Positions 1 to 5,269 of a stretch of 5,269 nucleotides of DNA are shown piece after piece (the stretch's first letter is position 1; each line of letters opens with the position of its first letter). The notes beneath the pieces are model-generated. The model saw only the letters and a program-made list of their open reading frames with translations. It searched no databases and was not told the DNA's origin. Source of the DNA: an uncultured Filifactor sp. (GTDB taxonomy: Bacteria; Bacillota; Clostridia; Peptostreptococcales; Filifactoraceae); the NCBI GenBank assembly GCA_947254385.1, contig CAMYCP010000103.1, positions 1-5,269 of the forward strand. The letters are read 5' to 3'. The position numbers and the translations under genes were made by a program.

Positions 1-182
1 TTTTCATATTGATGATAATTTTTAAGTTTTTTATGTCTGCCCGTAATGAAAATAAGTGTATTTTACCGTATAAACTTTTTTATTTTTTTAATTTCCGATT
101 AATTGAATTTATAGGGTTTAATCATATGCTATCTTAAATTTTAAGATGTGTTGTGTTATTTTTTCCTTAAAAATTCTTCGGC
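1..182. other. AT-rich non-coding region upstream of ispD
   Basis: This stretch is very AT-rich, with many T-runs, and has stop codons in all three forward frames. The longest forward frame is about 41 codons (12-137). It has no ribosome binding site, and its composition (Phe/Ile/Lys-rich) is what random AT-rich DNA gives. I see no end of an upstream gene that I can recognise. The region could carry the tail or 3' flank of a gene outside the window. Its only structured element is the palindrome at 131-147. Confidence 0.5.
131..147. repeat. AT-rich 17-base perfect palindrome upstream of ispD
   Basis: The sequence ATCTTAAA-T-TTTAAGAT is a perfect dyad around one central T. As RNA it could form a 7-bp stem with a 3-base loop, but with almost no GC it would be weak. 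A T-run (TTTTTT) follows about 12 bases later, too far away and with too weak a stem for a convincing terminator. It lies about 35 bases upstream of the candidate -35 box for ispD, so it could be a protein-binding dyad. It may equally be chance in AT-rich DNA. Confidence 0.3.
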
Positions 183-211
183 TGTACATTATTTTTGATT
201 GATGGTAAAAT
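183..211 (+). promoter_or_regulatory. candidate sigma-A promoter for ispD-ispF
   Basis: A -35-like TGTACA (183-188, 4 of 6 matches to TTGACA) is followed after exactly 17 bases by TAAAAT (206-211, 5 of 6 matches to TATAAT). A TG one base before the -10 gives an extended -10 (TGG-TAAAAT). Transcription would start near 218, giving a short leader of about 27 bases to the ispD ATG with the ribosome binding site inside it. Position and spacing are good, but AT-rich DNA gives many such matches. Confidence 0.45.
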
Positions 212-244
212 TATGTCAAATAAAAAACGACAGAAGGGAAATTT

Positions 245-937
245 ATGTTATCAGCGGTCATCGTTGCGGCGGGTGACGGTATAAGGATGCACTCGCCAAT
301 AAACAAGCAATTTATAGAGATAAAAGGTAAGCCCGTGCTGTTAAGGACTTTGGAAAATTTTTGCGGCATGCCTGAAATAGATGAAATTGTAGTTGTGTTA
401 AATAAATCTGATTTAAATGTGTTTGAAGAAAAAATAAAAAGTCGTCTTTCAAAAGATTGTGAAGTGAAAGTCACGTACGGAGGAGAAATGCGATATATCT
501 CCGTTATGAACGGACTTATGGCGGTAAACAAAGATACCGATTATATACTTGTACATGACGGAGCCAGACCTTTTGTAAAAAAATCTGAAATAAAAAACGT
601 GATTTTAAAGGCGAAAGAGACGGGGGCCGCGCTTTTGGGTTATCACGTAATAGATACGATAAAAAAAATAAAAGACGGAGTCATAGTAAAAACGCCTAAC
701 AGGGAATTTCTATATGCGGTTCAAACACCGCAGGTTTTTAAAGCCGATATTTTAAGAAAAGCCTATTCCGATGAAAATATAAAAAAACTCGGGTTTACTC
801 CCACCGACGATTCTGTCGTGGTGGAGAGTGCCGGATATGAAGTGTCTTTAGTTGAAGGAGAACAGGAGAATATAAAAATTACCACGCCATACGATCTTAT
901 AATAGCTGATATTATTGCTGAACGGGAGGACGCATGA
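245..937 (+). CDS. ispD: 2-C-methyl-D-erythritol 4-phosphate cytidylyltransferase (IspD)
   Basis: This cytosolic enzyme transfers CMP from CTP to 2-C-methyl-D-erythritol 4-phosphate, making CDP-methylerythritol in the MEP pathway to IPP and DMAPP. The 230-residue length is normal for the family. Visible motifs are the nucleotide-binding AAGDGIRM...KQF (residues 8-23, with the conserved Arg14 and Lys21), GG-x-x-R-x-x-SVMNGL (79-91), VHDGARPFV (103-111), a PNRE...QTPQVF segment (151-165), TDDSVVVE (187-194) and NIKITTP (209-215, with the conserved Lys211). The ATG at 245 is preceded by GAAGGGA (233-239) with 5-base spacing, and the protein starts right at the first Rossmann strand, so the start is secure. 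The 3' end overlaps ispF by 4 bases, implying translational coupling. One small oddity is Met82, where many homologs have Glu or Ala in the GGxxR motif. Identification is by recognised motifs, not by a search. Confidence 0.97.
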   Translation: MLSAVIVAAGDGIRMHSPINKQFIEIKGKPVLLRTLENFCGMPEIDEIVVVLNKSDLNVFEEKIKSRLSKDCEVKVTYGGEMRYISVMNGLMAVNKDTDYILVHDGARPFVKKSEIKNVILKAKETGAALLGYHVIDTIKKIKDGVIVKTPNREFLYAVQTPQVFKADILRKAYSDENIKKLGFTPTDDSVVVESAGYEVSLVEGEQENIKITTPYDLIIADIIAEREDA

Positions 938-1407
938 GGATAGGTACGGGTTTTGACTTACATCTTTTGTTTTACGGGCGTAAACTTGTAATAGGTGGGG
1001 TAAATATACCGTATGAGAAGGGATTGCTTGGACATTCCGATGCGGATGTACTGCTTCATGCACTTTCTGATGCGCTTTTGGGAGCGCTTGCTTTAGGTGA
1101 TATCGGTAAATATTTTCCGGACGATGATCCGGCGTACAAAGATATTGACAGCCGGATATTACTCAGAAAAGTTTATGAGATGGTAATTAAAAACGGATAT
1201 GAACTTGAAAATGCCGACACTACAATCGTTGCACAAAAACCTAAATTCTCACCGTATATAGATTCTATGCGCGAAAATATTGCCGCAACTCTTGAAACTG
1301 ATATAAAAAATATTTCAGTCAAAGCGACCACAACGGAGGGTACGGGAGCTGAGGGCAGGGGGGAGGCTATAAGCGCATATGCGGTTGTATTGTTAAAAAA
1401 AGTGTAG
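934..1407 (+). CDS. ispF: 2-C-methyl-D-erythritol 2,4-cyclodiphosphate synthase (IspF)
   Basis: This homotrimeric cytosolic enzyme cyclises CDP-methylerythritol 2-phosphate to methylerythritol 2,4-cyclodiphosphate with release of CMP, two steps after IspD. The 157 residues match the family length. The zinc ligands Asp8, His10 (GTGFDLH) and His42 ([21 protein letters not shown]) are in place, as are His34-Ser35 (LLGHSDAD), FPDDDP, AQKPK and VKATTTE (129-135). Departures from the usual sequence are Thr5 in the GHGFDxH segment and [10 protein letters not shown] (136-145) where most homologs have xLGFxGRxEG. The residue at position 139 is Ala rather than Phe, while Gly138 and Arg142 are kept. The ATG overlaps the ispD stop (ATGA), and GGGAGGA (924-930) lies 3 bases upstream inside ispD. 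The protein is complete, and the catalytic metal site looks functional. Confidence 0.97.
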   Translation: MRIGTGFDLHLLFYGRKLVIGGVNIPYEKGLLGHSDADVLLHALSDALLGALALGDIGKYFPDDDPAYKDIDSRILLRKVYEMVIKNGYELENADTTIVAQKPKFSPYIDSMRENIAATLETDIKNISVKATTTEGTGAEGRGEAISAYAVVLLKKV

Positions 1408-1417
1408 AGAGTATAAA
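1390..1417 (+). promoter_or_regulatory. weak candidate promoter for gltX at the end of ispF
   Basis: TTGTTA (1390-1395, 4 of 6 to the -35 consensus) and TATAAA (1412-1417, 5 of 6 to the -10) are 16 bases apart. They overlap the last codons of ispF, and transcription would begin near 1424, about 60 bases before the gltX ATG. A small imperfect dyad (AACTT-AC-AAGTT, 1417-1428) follows, with no T-run, so I see no terminator between ispF and gltX. Readthrough from the ispD promoter is the simpler way to express gltX. This site would only add to it. Confidence 0.25.
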
Positions 1418-1473
1418 ACTTACAAGTTGAGTTTGTTAAATATTATGTATTTTGGAAACACAAATATTAAATT

Positions 1474-1478
1474 GGAGG
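1474..1478 (+). promoter_or_regulatory. ribosome binding site that fixes the gltX start
   Basis: GGAGG lies 6 bases before the ATG at 1485. It sits inside the 11-codon extension that a TTG start at 1452 would add, and that TTG has no purine-rich site in front of it. This strongly favours ATG 1485. Confidence 0.85.
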
Positions 1479-1484
1479 CAAATA

Positions 1485-2963
1485 ATGGTTAAAGTTCGTT
1501 TTGCACCGTCACCGACGGGATTTGTACATATAGGGAGTTTGCGTACAGCGCTTTTTAATTATTTGTATGCAAAAAAGACGGGAGGCAAATATCTCATCAG
1601 AGTTGAAGACACCGATAGAACCAGATATGTCGAAGGCGCAATAGAAAGTATGCTTAAATCTATGAGTTGGTCGGGTCTTTCGAATGATGAAGGCGTTACT
1701 TTAAGTGATGACGGAAAGTTGAGCCAAGTCGGCGATTGCGGGCCTTACATTCAGTCCGAAAGATTGGATATATACAAAAAGTATATACAAAAGCTAATCG
1801 ACAGCGGACACGCTTACTATTGTTTCTGTTCTAAAGATAGACTTGATAAAGTGCGTGAAGTCCAACGCAGTGAAGGAAAGGTACCGCGTTATGACGGGCA
1901 TTGCCGAGGGCTTGACAGTGAGGAAGTTAAACGCCGTATAGCTGACGGCGAACCGTACGTCATAAGACTTAAACTTCCGGATAATTATGATATCAAGTTT
2001 CACGATGCGGTAAGAGGCGATGTGTCGATAAATACTGAAGACATGGACGATCAGGTGCTTATGAAATCGGACGGATATCCGACATATCATTTTGCGGTTG
2101 TAGTTGACGATCACCTTATGCAAATAACTCATATCATAAGAGGAGAAGAGTGGCTACCGTCGACACCGAAGCACGTTTATCTGTATGAGGCTTTCGGCTG
2201 GACGGCACCCGAATTTATACATTTACCTAATATTTTAAACAAAGATCGTAAAAAACTTTCCAAAAGACAAGGCGATGTCGCAGTTGAAGATTTTATTAAA
2301 AAAGGCTATCTTCCCGAGGCACTCGTAAATTATATTGCTCTTTTGGGGTGGTCGCCTGAAGACAATCAGGAAATTTTTTCACTTAAAGAACTTGAAGAAA
2401 AATTTTCGCTTGAACGGATATCTAAAAGCGGCGCCGTGTTTGATGTGAATAAACTTAACTGGTTTAATAATCATTACATTAAAATTGCGGATTTGGACAG
2501 GCTTACGGATATATGTATACCTTTCCTCATTGAACGTGAATACATGAGCGAAAAAGAAACCGAAGACAGACGTGATTGGATAAAACAGGCAATAGCTACA
2601 GTAAGGGAAAGTATGGATTATCTGGCGCAATTTCCTGAAAAAATCAATATGTTTTTATCCGACGAAATTGATATATATGAGGGAGATGCACTGGCTTTTA
2701 TGCAACTTGATCATATGAGAAAACTTCGTGATGTATTGGAAGAAAAAATAGGCAAAGAAACATTGATAGATGAAAATTTTGTAAATGATATGTTTCAGGA
2801 AATAAAAAAAGAAACCGGCATAAAGGGAAAAAATATGTACATGGGTACGCGCGTACTTTTGACGGGGCAAGTACATGGACCCGAAATACCTAAAGTGCTT
2901 ACGCTTTTGGGCAGAGAAAAATTGTTGATTAGACTTGCTCAAGCGTCCGAATACTTAAAATAA
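1485..2963 (+). CDS. gltX: glutamyl-tRNA synthetase (GluRS, class I)
   Basis: This cytosolic class I synthetase charges tRNA with glutamate using ATP. The 492 residues fit bacterial GluRS. From the N terminus it shows [15 protein letters not shown] (residues 4-18, a HIGH-type ATP motif), [17 protein letters not shown], a CxC pair (113/115) with a later Cys140 that recall the zinc-binding insert, [29 protein letters not shown] (219-223) and KLSKR (257-261, the KMSKS equivalent). A helical anticodon-binding domain ends in the family-typical [11 protein letters not shown] segment. The linker before GPYIQSER is longer than in E. coli GluRS, which I recall as common in clostridial homologs. If the organism lacks GlnRS, as many Firmicutes do, the enzyme may also charge tRNA-Gln for GatCAB, but this window cannot show that. 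The gene lies 77 bases after ispF, in the order known from Bacillus. No frameshift is visible. Confidence 0.97.
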   Translation: MVKVRFAPSPTGFVHIGSLRTALFNYLYAKKTGGKYLIRVEDTDRTRYVEGAIESMLKSMSWSGLSNDEGVTLSDDGKLSQVGDCGPYIQSERLDIYKKYIQKLIDSGHAYYCFCSKDRLDKVREVQRSEGKVPRYDGHCRGLDSEEVKRRIADGEPYVIRLKLPDNYDIKFHDAVRGDVSINTEDMDDQVLMKSDGYPTYHFAVVVDDHLMQITHIIRGEEWLPSTPKHVYLYEAFGWTAPEFIHLPNILNKDRKKLSKRQGDVAVEDFIKKGYLPEALVNYIALLGWSPEDNQEIFSLKELEEKFSLERISKSGAVFDVNKLNWFNNHYIKIADLDRLTDICIPFLIEREYMSEKETEDRRDWIKQAIATVRESMDYLAQFPEKINMFLSDEIDIYEGDALAFMQLDHMRKLRDVLEEKIGKETLIDENFVNDMFQEIKKETGIKGKNMYMGTRVLLTGQVHGPEIPKVLTLLGREKLLIRLAQASEYLK

Positions 2964-3055
2964 GCCATGTATGGTATTGAACGACGTCGCTTATAAAATA
3001 ATGTGTAATACTGAATTGTATAAGAAATTGTAGTATCAATTTTCACTTTAAATTT

Positions 3056-3084
3056 TTGTAATACAAGTTTATGTAAATTATGAT
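3056..3084 (+). promoter_or_regulatory. candidate promoter for priA
   Basis: TTGTAA (3056-3061, 4 of 6 to TTGACA) and TATGAT (3079-3084, 5 of 6 to TATAAT) are separated by 17 bases. Transcription would start near 3091, about 130 bases before the priA GTG and upstream of the hairpin at 3161-3198. If real, the priA transcript would carry that terminator-like hairpin in its leader. A competing -10-like TATAAA sits at 3120-3125, but its -35 match is poor. Confidence 0.35.
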
Positions 3085-3118
3085 TAGAAATACATACTAC
3101 ATTTTTTAAAGCTAATCA
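3081..3118 (+). repeat. interrupted inverted repeat in the priA upstream region
   Basis: TGATTAG (3081-3087) and CTAATCA (3112-3118) are exact reverse complements separated by 24 bases. The left arm overlaps the candidate -10 TATGAT. It could be a leader stem or a pair of operator half-sites, but 7-base matches at this distance are common in AT-rich DNA. Confidence 0.25.
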
Positions 3119-3147
3119 GTATAAATTAAAAGGACGTTGTCTTAAAA

Positions 3148-3225
3148 ATGTCGGTTTTACAAAAGGATATACGTAATGGCGGTACGTATATCCTTTTTAC
3201 TTATTTTGTCGGGGTGGTATCGTGA
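3148..3225 (+). CDS. possible 25-residue leader peptide overlapping the priA start
   Basis: An ATG at 3148 opens a 25-codon frame ending TGA at 3223-3225. The peptide begins MSVLQKDIRNGG and ends FVGVVS, and I know no family for it. The frame runs through both arms of the terminator hairpin (3161-3198), and its TGA overlaps the priA GTG as GTGA, a 4-base overlap of the kind seen between coupled genes. A ribosome reading it would melt the hairpin and finish next to the priA start. Against it, the only purine-rich site upstream, AAAAGGA (3128-3134), is 13 bases from the ATG, which is longer than usual. Short frames of this length also arise by chance. It is offered as a hypothesis only. Confidence 0.25.
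   Translation: MSVLQKDIRNGGTYILFTYFVGVVS
3161..3198 (+). terminator. perfect 15-bp intrinsic terminator hairpin between gltX and priA
   Basis: The left arm AAAAGGATATACGTA (3161-3175) and right arm TACGTATATCCTTTT (3183-3197) pair without a mismatch around the 7-base loop ATGGCGG (3176-3182). The right arm runs into TTTTT (3194-3198). This fits a Rho-independent terminator for transcripts coming through ispD-ispF-gltX. On the minus strand the same hairpin ends in only four Ts. It finishes 23 bases before the priA GTG, so it may instead, or also, attenuate priA transcription if the priA promoter lies upstream. Confidence 0.85.
3211..3217 (+). promoter_or_regulatory. G-rich ribosome binding site for the priA GTG start
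   Basis: GGGGTGG ends 4 bases before GTG 3222 and can pair with the 16S anti-Shine-Dalgarno sequence using a G-U pair. No ATG, GTG or TTG occurs in frame between the upstream stop (TAA, 3174-3176) and 3222, so GTG is the first possible start. Confidence 0.6.
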
Positions 3226-5269
3226 TTGTAAAAGTCGCTGTTTTGAATCGTGGCGCAATAGGTGAAAAACAATTTGATTATATATCTGCTCAGGCAATTT
3301 TACCGGGAATTAGAGTAAATGTACCTTTTGCAGGCGGCAAGGCGGTAGGATTGGTACTTTCCGTATCTTCAAACTCAGATGTGCCTGAATCTAAATTAAA
3401 AAAAATCACATCTATAATTGATGAAAAACCTGTATTGGATAGTGTCATGATTTCCACGGCAAAATTTATATCCGAACGATACGTTTGTTCATTAGCGGAT
3501 GCGCTCACCTTGTTTTTTCCTAAAGGTGAAAACATTAAAAATCTCACTCAAAAAGTTGTCGTACTTAAAAATTTTTCCCGCGGAAAGCAGTGGCTTAACA
3601 AACAGAGAAAAAATGCTTTTGTACGCATAGAAATAATTAAAACTCTTTTGGAAAATAAAAAAATAAAATATGATGATTTAAAAAAGAAATTTTCAGCTTC
3701 CGCTTTAAACATAATAAATGTTCTCAAAGATGAAGACATTGTATATATTGAAGAATTTTCATATCAGAGGGAATATAAAAAATCGGTTACTATGGATAAT
3801 GGAACCGTTTTGTCCGAAGAACAACAAAAAGCATTATTTGAGCTTTTAAATATGTATGAACAAAATGAAAAACGACCTGTACTATTGCATGGCGTGACAG
3901 GCTCCGGCAAAACCGAACTTTATATAAAAATTATAGAACGTGTACTTCAAGACGGTAAGGAGGCTATAGTTCTAGTCCCTGAAATTGCACTCACTTCTCA
4001 AATATCTCACCGATTTCGTGAACGGTTCGGTTCAGCGGTTGCGATAATGCATAGCGGTTTAAACGACAGAAAAAAAAATGAAATGTGGCAAATGATGAAA
4101 AACGGCGTTTCGCCGATAGTTATAGGCGCACGGTCGGCATTGTTCGCACCTTATAAAAATATCGGAGCCGTAATAGTTGATGAATGTCACGAAGAAACGT
4201 ACCGTTCCCAAATGTCGCCGAGATATGATTCCGTGGAAACCGCAATATTTTTGTCTAAACAGAGAAACTCTTTGATAGTCCTCGGTTCTGCGACACCAAC
4301 CGTTGAACAGTATAATTTGAGTGAAAAAGGTGACTTTAAAAAAATTACGCTTTTAAAGCGTGTAAACGGAGCGGATTTTCCTGAAATAAATTTTGTGGAT
4401 ATGATGGAAGAAATTAAATCCGGCAACAACAATATGTTAAGCATCTTACTTTTTGATGAAATAAAACGTAACTTAGGCGAACATAAACAGACGATATTGT
4501 TTTTAAATCGCCGCGGATATTCAAATGTACTGACATGTGGCAAATGCGGTTATGTGCATAAATGTCCACATTGCGACATAACACTTTCGTATCATAAAGA
4601 AGATAATTCGTTCAAATGTCATTATTGCGGTTATAAAGCCGATTATTACAAAAAATGCCCCGAATGCGCTGTAGGTGAAATGCGCAATATGACATACGGG
4701 ATTCAACGTCTGGAAGAAGAACTTAAAAATTTTTTTCCGGATAGCAGAATTTTACGAATGGATAGAGACACCACACAAAAAAAAGGTGCGCATGAAAAAT
4801 ATATACAATCTTTTTATAACGGAGAATTTGATATATTGATAGGTACTCAGATGATAGGAAAAGGATTGGATTTTCCAAACGTCACTTTGGTGGGGATATT
4901 ACAAAGCGACAGTTCGCTTAATATTCCGGATTTTCGGAGCAACGAAAGAACTTTCCAAATGCTTTTGCAGGTGACGGGACGTGCCGGCAGGGGGGAGGCG
5001 GGAGCAAAAGCCATAGTGCAGGCACTTTCCACTGAACATTTTGTATTTAAATATTTTAAAACGCATGACTATGTGGGATTTTACAATCAGGAATTAAAAA
5101 TTCGTAAAGCATTTGCTTATCCACCGTTCGGCAATATAATAAGAATTTTGTTTTCTTCGACGGATATGAAAAAAGCGGGAGATGCGGCTCAAAAATCCAA
5201 AGATGCCTTAAAATATCTGTTACGTAAAAAAAAGATTAAATCTTACGATATTTTAAATGCAACACCGTT
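3222..5269 (+). CDS. priA: primosomal protein N', replication-restart helicase PriA (3' end outside window)
   Basis: PriA is a superfamily 2 DNA helicase that recognises abandoned forks and D-loops and starts reloading of the replicative helicase. The frame is open from the GTG to the window edge (682 codons plus two bases). Homologs have roughly 730-800 residues, so the C terminus is missing. The N-terminal 3'-DNA-binding domain is residues 1 to about 100 (starting MIVKVAVLNR, with FDY at 18-20). Then come Walker A GVTGSGKTE (224-232), LVPEIALTSQ (251-260), HSGL (277-280), IGARSALFAP (301-310), motif II DECH (320-323), GSATPT (355-360) and LNRRGYS (428-434). Eight zinc cysteines lie in four CxxC pairs (439/442, 448/451, 466/469, 479/482). 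DRDTTQKKGAHEK (514-526), GTQMIGKGLDFPNVTLVG (541-558) and QVTGRAGRG (583-591) follow. Oddities are Cys322 in motif II, where the family usually has Glu (DEEH), and TYGIQ (491-495), where GxGTQ/E is usual. The gene appears intact. Confidence 0.96.
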   Translation, partial: MIVKVAVLNRGAIGEKQFDYISAQAILPGIRVNVPFAGGKAVGLVLSVSSNSDVPESKLKKITSIIDEKPVLDSVMISTAKFISERYVCSLADALTLFFPKGENIKNLTQKVVVLKNFSRGKQWLNKQRKNAFVRIEIIKTLLENKKIKYDDLKKKFSASALNIINVLKDEDIVYIEEFSYQREYKKSVTMDNGTVLSEEQQKALFELLNMYEQNEKRPVLLHGVTGSGKTELYIKIIERVLQDGKEAIVLVPEIALTSQISHRFRERFGSAVAIMHSGLNDRKKNEMWQMMKNGVSPIVIGARSALFAPYKNIGAVIVDECHEETYRSQMSPRYDSVETAIFLSKQRNSLIVLGSATPTVEQYNLSEKGDFKKITLLKRVNGADFPEINFVDMMEEIKSGNNNMLSILLFDEIKRNLGEHKQTILFLNRRGYSNVLTCGKCGYVHKCPHCDITLSYHKEDNSFKCHYCGYKADYYKKCPECAVGEMRNMTYGIQRLEEELKNFFPDSRILRMDRDTTQKKGAHEKYIQSFYNGEFDILIGTQMIGKGLDFPNVTLVGILQSDSSLNIPDFRSNERTFQMLLQVTGRAGRGEAGAKAIVQALSTEHFVFKYFKTHDYVGFYNQELKIRKAFAYPPFGNIIRILFSSTDMKKAGDAAQKSKDALKYLLRKKKIKSYDILNATP

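Larger units (their letters stand above)
2964..3160. other. AT-rich spacer after gltX, probable priA leader
   Basis: No gene is recognisable here. Just after the gltX stop there is a perfect 8-base palindrome CGACGTCG (2982-2989), enclosed by ATAAGC/GCTTAT (2960-2965 and 2989-2994), with no T-run suitable for termination. Further on, TGTAGTAT (3029-3036) is complementary to ATACTACA (3094-3101). TGATTAG (3081-3087) is complementary to CTAATCA (3112-3118). A candidate promoter lies at 3056-3084. I compared it by eye with T-box features (specifier loop, TGGNACCGCG) and saw none, and I recognise no known riboswitch. Confidence 0.4.

Noticed and set aside
12..137. 41-codon forward frame in the upstream region
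   Set aside because: It has no ribosome binding site, has low-complexity Phe/Ile/Lys/Asn composition typical of random AT-rich DNA, and resembles no known protein.
211..531. 106-codon minus-strand frame opposite ispD
   Set aside because: It lies antisense to a fully recognised gene, with no start signal and no recognisable protein family. The same holds for the minus-strand frames opposite ispF, gltX and priA (for example 1794-2132, 2655-2942, 4187-4543).
1452..1484. TTG start at 1452 giving an 11-residue N-terminal extension of GluRS
   Set aside because: The strong GGAGG site sits inside the extension at the right distance for ATG 1485, and GluRS proteins normally begin just before the VRFAPSPTG motif.
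2960..2994. Possible terminator directly after gltX (ATAAGC/GCTTAT enclosing CGACGTCG)
   Set aside because: The paired arms are only 6 bases, the enclosed dyads do not form one continuous stem, and what follows is mixed A/T rather than a T-run. The hairpin at 3161-3198 is far stronger.
2964..3160. T-box or other known riboswitch in the gltX-priA gap
   Set aside because: I saw no T-box antiterminator sequence, no specifier-like GNUG/AGTA arrangement and no other conserved riboswitch core. The region is mostly simple AT-rich sequence.
1..5269. Mobile element, CRISPR, toxin-antitoxin or defence system
   Set aside because: No regularly spaced repeats, transposase or integrase motifs, terminal inverted repeats or defence domains are visible. 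All sizeable genes are identified housekeeping genes with matching base composition.

Overview
This window is a stretch of ordinary bacterial housekeeping genes, all on the + strand and AT-rich (codons ending in A/T, AT-rich gaps). Gene order, Gly/Ala-rich Shine-Dalgarno sites and the flavour of the proteins suggest a low-GC Firmicute, probably an anaerobic Clostridia or Tissierellia relative. That placement is an inference from remembered family sequences, not from a search. I see no mobile element, CRISPR array, tRNA, rRNA or defence system.

Layout. Positions 1-244 are an AT-rich non-coding lead-in with a short perfect palindrome and a good candidate promoter (183-211, extended -10) just upstream of ispD. 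ispD (245-937) and ispF (934-1407) overlap by 4 bases (ATGA) and encode the third and fifth steps of the MEP isoprenoid pathway. After a 77-base gap comes gltX (1485-2963), glutamyl-tRNA synthetase, whose start is fixed by a strong ribosome binding site. ispD-ispF-gltX is the order I recall from Bacillus. There cysE/cysS would follow, but here the next gene is priA.

Positions 2964-3221 form a 258-base AT-rich spacer. It holds inverted repeats, a candidate promoter (3056-3084) and a perfect 15-bp hairpin followed by a T-run (3161-3198), which is a classic intrinsic terminator. The terminator ends only 23 bases before the GTG start of priA (3222), and I see no promoter between them. So either priA is read from a promoter upstream of the hairpin, which would make the hairpin an attenuator, or the priA promoter overlaps the hairpin. 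A 25-codon open frame (3148-3225) runs through the hairpin, and its stop overlaps the priA start as GTGA, as a leader-peptide arrangement would. This is the most interesting part of the window, but it rests on layout alone.

priA (3222 to the window end) encodes the replication-restart helicase. It is cut by the window edge after 682 residues and is otherwise intact. Small departures from family consensus are noted in IspF (Ala at the usual Phe139), PriA (DECH in motif II, and a changed GTG-like motif) and GluRS (HIGS in place of HIGH).
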